Positions 60,331 through 64,000 of a stretch of DNA of 64,000 nucleotides are shown here, one piece after another. Made by a program: the position numbers and the translations under genes. The notes beneath the pieces are model-generated. The model made no database searches. It was not told the DNA's origin and saw only the letters and a list, made by a program, of their open reading frames with translations. Within the stretch, counting starts at the first letter, position 1; every line of letters starts with the position of its first letter. Source of the stretch: Pelecanus crispus (Eukaryota > Chordata > Aves > Pelecaniformes > Pelecanidae); contig NC_134649.1 of the NCBI RefSeq assembly GCF_030463565.1, forward strand, positions 40,775,044-40,839,043, written 5' to 3'.

Positions 60331-62949
60331 CGGCGCTGGAAGGAGTTGAGAGCCTGAGCTACTCCCGCGAGCCCCGTGCTGCAGCGGGGGGTCCCCAGCG
60401 CCCCTGGGCCGGAGGGAGGCCGGGGGTGACCCGGGGGGGGGGGGGGGGGGGGCACAAACCGGGGTCCGTGAGGAGAGTACGCCCACACACTACGTGTGCA
60501 ATGAAGCCAAGCAGTGACACGGCATTGGCTCTCGGGCGTTGAGGTGAGGTTATTATCCTGACCTCATCCAGCATTTAATGAGTTAAATACATTAACTGTT
60601 AAATACGTGAACATTCAATCTCTTCTGCAAAGGGCTAAAATGATGTTTAATCTCTACCAATATCGTAAAGTCCGGTCACAAAACTTGCTCCGTGAATAGA
60701 GGTGTTCTCAGAATCAAAGTTTAGACAGTAATATTTAATAAAATAAAATTTTCCTATCCCATCTTACTAGGTCAGACTGCAAACCCAGCCTAAGCCACAG
60801 CCTGGTCAACCTCCACTCTATTCTGGGACCTTTGACTGCTTCAGAAAGACTCTTGTTGGAGAGGTACTGTGTTAGCGTGTCATCTGCGATGCCTGCCAAA
60901 ACTATCAGTTGTTCCTGTATGTCGCAGCGATGGAATCGTGTGGGAATGTTGCCCCCCAGAGACTGCACAACTTTTGGGTTATCAATTGAATTGGCTCCAA
61001 TTAAAATTTTTAAGCAGATTACAAAACTTGGGGAATACTTAGCAGCCACATGCTCCAGGTGCATGTCTCTGTTTTGTTAAGAAATGCATTTGGTTCAAAA
61101 TAGCATGATATTAATATCTGAAGTTATAGGCTGGAGTGAATGTTGGCAGTTGTTTGCTGGCTTTGTTGTTGTAGTCGGTGGAATCTTGCTGTCTTTGGTA
61201 TTTGGAGTTGTCTCTGGAAATCCTAAAATAGGTAATGACTTTTGTTGATACAAGCAGTACTTTTACTTTCTTCTATAATGTGTTATGCCATCTATGAGAA
61301 GGCAGAGGAGCATTAATTAATAGTTTTGGGGTTTTTTTTTTGAGAACAGAGGGTCAGTTATAGTAGTTTTGGTCAGCCTTCTTCAGAAGGTGCACAGTGG
61401 TTTTCACTCCTGAATCAGCCATATCATGTGATTGAACTATAGTCTATTTTGTTTTTAGAAAGGCACGCAGCCTTGGTTTAAAGACTTTAAGTGACATAGA
61501 TTCCAGTTTTTCTGCTTTGTAAGTTTTCCCAGCAGCTATTTACCATTTGGAATCAATGGCTATAAAGCCCAACTGTTTGTTTACTAGTCTGAAGTCTGAT
61601 TTCTAACCACTGGATCTTGTTAGGTAACGCTGTTAAATGAGAGATCGGCCTCACAGCTGAAATCTACTTTCATTATAGAATTAACAGGTTGTTGTATAAC
61701 CAAAGTAAATCTTGCTTCCCTAGTCTCTCCCACAAAGTGCTGAAATGGTTTGCTAGCTCTGAATCCCTTGCGGTTTTTAACACCCCTGCTGAAGCACGGA
61801 CGTCAGAGCTGAACCATAATAGCCTTGTGATGTGAAGTTCAAAAGTAATGCTGCACCTCTACTCCTACTCAATACTCATCAGTTTATATAAGGAAAACTA
61901 TTAAACCTCTCTGCCAAGGCCTTTTGTTTCCTGCTGCTCATGGGAAGGTTGAGCAGGAGTCTCATCTTTGTCAGCCAGATACAATTTCATTAGAGTCAGT
62001 TGTGCCTGTAACCGTACAGACACATACTGGGATACACTGATTTATTTGGGGGGGAAGGGAAGGGGCAGGCGGACCAGCAAATATTTAATTTGTGCATCTA
62101 TCCTTCATCTAGAAAGATAACTCTCCTTATTATTAGAAAAAGTTCTGTTCAAAGCCAAGATAAATGAAATAAATGCTACTGCTGGGGACTACATTAGAAT
62201 TTTTCCATGTGTGTAGTCTGATAGAAGGAAGCATCAGGAATGTAAAGTTGTATGGTGAAAAAGTTTTGACTTGGAGAAGGAAAGAAAAAATAATTTGCTC
62301 TTGAACTAGTTCCAAAATGAGTTCATGTGGCGAGTGAAGTAGTTCAGGTTAGTCTCCCTGGCTTTTCTGTTATCTAAAGAGTGAATTCTATTTGGTGTTC
62401 TCAGGCTCAGTGTTGGTGTTTTACACTACTGCATTTCATGAGTTATTAATAAAGCACATGTGCGTTTGTGTGTATCTGAGAGAGAAGACTTTTGACATAA
62501 TCTGTTAGGACTATTACTCAGGTAGCTTTTAACTTAACTTCCTCATACTCAAGGTGTAAGTACAGGATGAACAGTATTAGAACAGAAGGGTATAAGTGGT
62601 GCCAGTGTTTTCCAGGAAGGATAGCTTTCCTCTGCAACAGGCCCTGAGCCTCAGCTAAACATGTATAATTGCAAATGAACAATAGACCCTATTATTTCTC
62701 TGGTTAATTTGACTGGCTGACTGATACTATCCTGTATTGTAGCCTTTCGCTTCTCAGTAAGTTGAAATGTGTGCCAAGTCTGTGCAAAACCAAGTAATTC
62801 TTGTGATAATGTTTCTTGCAGGGAGTCCGAGGCTTATATAGAGGAATGGCAGCTCCTATTATTGGAGTGACACCCATGTTTGCTGTGTGCTTCTTTGGAT
62901 TTGGCTTGGGAAAAAGACTCCAACAGAGAAAACCTGATGACGTTTTGAC
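59908..62949 (+). CDS. SLC25A20: Mitochondrial carnitine/acylcarnitine carrier, first three exons (gene continues past the window)
   Basis: Inner mitochondrial membrane antiporter that exchanges acylcarnitine for carnitine to feed beta-oxidation (family knowledge). Coding exons seen: 59908-60012 (35 codons), 60771-60863 (31 codons), 62822-62949 (42 codons plus two bases), joined in frame with GT-AG sites. The N-terminus [19 protein letters not shown] leads into the first carrier signature, PLDTIKVR (Pro30). Next come the matrix loop, [13 protein letters not shown] and the second helix of repeat one, [20 protein letters not shown]. These closely match mammalian CACT. The last donor is GAC/GTGAGT at 62949. 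The rest of repeats two and three, roughly 190 residues, is not in this window. Confidence 0.96.
60069..60163 (+). promoter_or_regulatory. Two ZNF143/Staf-like sites, 70 bp apart
   Basis: ACTACGCTTCCCGGCGGGCA at 60069 and ACTACGCTTCCCGGCGTGCA at 60139. Both resemble the reverse of the ZNF143 core GGGA(A/G)TTGTAGT with its flanking GCA(T/C)GC, and the second is closer. They lie just downstream of SLC25A20 exon 1, where such factors often act. Binding is inferred. Confidence 0.5.
60433..60452 (+). repeat. G20 homopolymer
   Basis: Run of 20 Gs in SLC25A20 intron 1, at the downstream end of the CpG island. Confidence 0.9.
60864..62821 (+). other. SLC25A20: SLC25A20 intron 2
   Basis: About 2 kb of AT-rich intron. 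Apart from short simple-sequence runs, I see no conserved exon or recognisable element. Confidence 0.8.
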
Positions 62950-64000
62950 GTGAGTTTCTGAGTTAATCAGACAGTTGGGAAAGGCACCTTAAGGCTCTTG
63001 CAGCCTGCTGTATTGTCGCACATCGAGTTGTGGTGTAAATTTGTCTCCTCTCCTAGGTTATAAATATAGTTCTAAAAAATAAAACACTTGTGTGTTTTAA
63101 TGCTCCTGGAAGCGTGGGACTGATTGCACAGGCTAAAAACAGACAGCATGTGGGCAGGTGCTATGCAATTCCCTTTCTACGCAAGAAAGAGCCATTAAGG
63201 AACTCATTTTAGATGAGTACAGTGCGAGTTATATAATGATTGCCTGCCAACAGTCTCACTATTAACAGAAACTATGAGAGAAATAAATTCATGGTCAAGC
63301 AGTCTTGACAGCATTCACCGTCCTGATTCTCTTTGCCCTGTTAGTTGTGACTCTTGCTGTGTCCTTATGTTAGGATATAATAATAGCCATAGAAACGTTT
63401 TATTATTAATTTCCGAAAAGTGGTGTTTATGAGCAGCCCTCCTCTCAGGCATGTCTAACCTCCTGGAAAAGAGATGGAAAGCTAAGAAAACTTTGTGTGG
63501 CTTTCTACAAACTAACTTATGCGTGAAGAAAGCCCCCCCACCCATAAAATACTCCTTTAACTTCTTTGCCGAGTTGTGATTTTTAGCTCTACAGGAACAG
63601 AACTGTAGCTTAGCAACATTTTATTCCATTATTTGTGCACTACGTAGCAGCCCTGTCGGAAAGCAGGAGTCCATTGTGTTGAGCCAAGCGTGGTGGGGTG
63701 GGGAGGCGCGGTTTCTGTTGGAGCCTTGCCTGCGCAGGGGCCTCCCAGGTGGTGTGAATGCACCTGGCTCTACAGCACCAGCCACTGCCGTGACACAGAG
63801 CGAGCTCCCTCTGCTCGGGTTGCTCAGAGGGAGGCAGTGCCGAGGTGCTGGGGCACTGCTGGCTTACCCTCTGGTTTACCACAGTAGCGTCCTCATGCAG
63901 ACAAGGCGGAAGGGTAAGACCAGGGGAACAGTAAGGGGTGGACAATACAAGGAAACAAATGGGCCGTGGGCTTATTTCCAGCAGCCTAATCACCTTAGTG
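62950..64000 (+). other. SLC25A20: Start of SLC25A20 intron 3
   Basis: No continuation of the carrier reading frame is found from 62950 to the window end, so exon 4 lies beyond. The GC-rich patch at about 63690-63900 gives short open frames on both strands, but none is recognisable. Confidence 0.75.

Larger units (their letters stand above)
60013..60770 (+). other. SLC25A20: SLC25A20 intron 1
   Basis: GC-rich at its start (end of the shared CpG island), with paired ZNF143-like motifs at 60069-60093 and 60139-60163 and a G20 run at 60433-60452. AT-rich after about 60550. Confidence 0.85.

Noticed and set aside
1-64000. CRISPR arrays, operons, riboswitches, tRNA or rRNA genes
   Set aside because: None seen. 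The sequence is vertebrate nuclear DNA with spliced genes.

Overview
This window is vertebrate chromosomal DNA, most likely from a bird of the Neoaves. The evidence is intron-split genes, CpG-island promoters, compact GC-rich gene ends, a sizzled-type SFRP gene (to my knowledge lost from mammals), and a 567-bp solo LTR of a type I recall as common in neoavian genomes. Gene content and order (WDR6, P4HTM, ARIH2, SLC25A20) match human 3p21.31. I recall the chicken counterpart as chromosome 12 but could not check it.

Layout, left to right. WDR6 lies on the minus strand at 1182-5462 with a 3' UTR reaching about 354. P4HTM (minus, 5776-24161) follows immediately upstream. Its roughly 10-kb second intron holds a complete opposite-strand gene, a secreted frizzled-related protein that I call sizzled (SZL, plus, 16501-19987). 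The same intron holds the 14650-15216 solo LTR. ARIH2 (minus, coding 28104-55257) has a long 3' UTR ending near 24359, a 13-kb AT-rich intron, and a non-coding first exon in a CpG island near 59388. SLC25A20 (plus) starts at 59908 in the same island and leaves the window after its third exon.

Four genes were joined exon by exon from splice sites and conserved protein. Three complete models close in frame: P4HTM 475 aa, ARIH2 490 aa, SZL 307 aa. WDR6 closes (1142 aa) only if one base is removed from a run of seven Gs at 3949-3955. This is either an assembly indel or a real frameshift.

ARIH2, P4HTM and WDR6 are a head-to-tail minus-strand series with only 200-320 bp between one stop or poly(A) signal and the next ATG. 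ARIH2 and SLC25A20 are divergent and share a promoter island. The proteins do unrelated cell jobs: tRNA modification, ER prolyl hydroxylation, ubiquitin ligation, mitochondrial acylcarnitine transport, and extracellular signalling inhibition. The clustering is therefore syntenic rather than operon-like. I saw no tRNA, rRNA, CRISPR or bacterial-type element.
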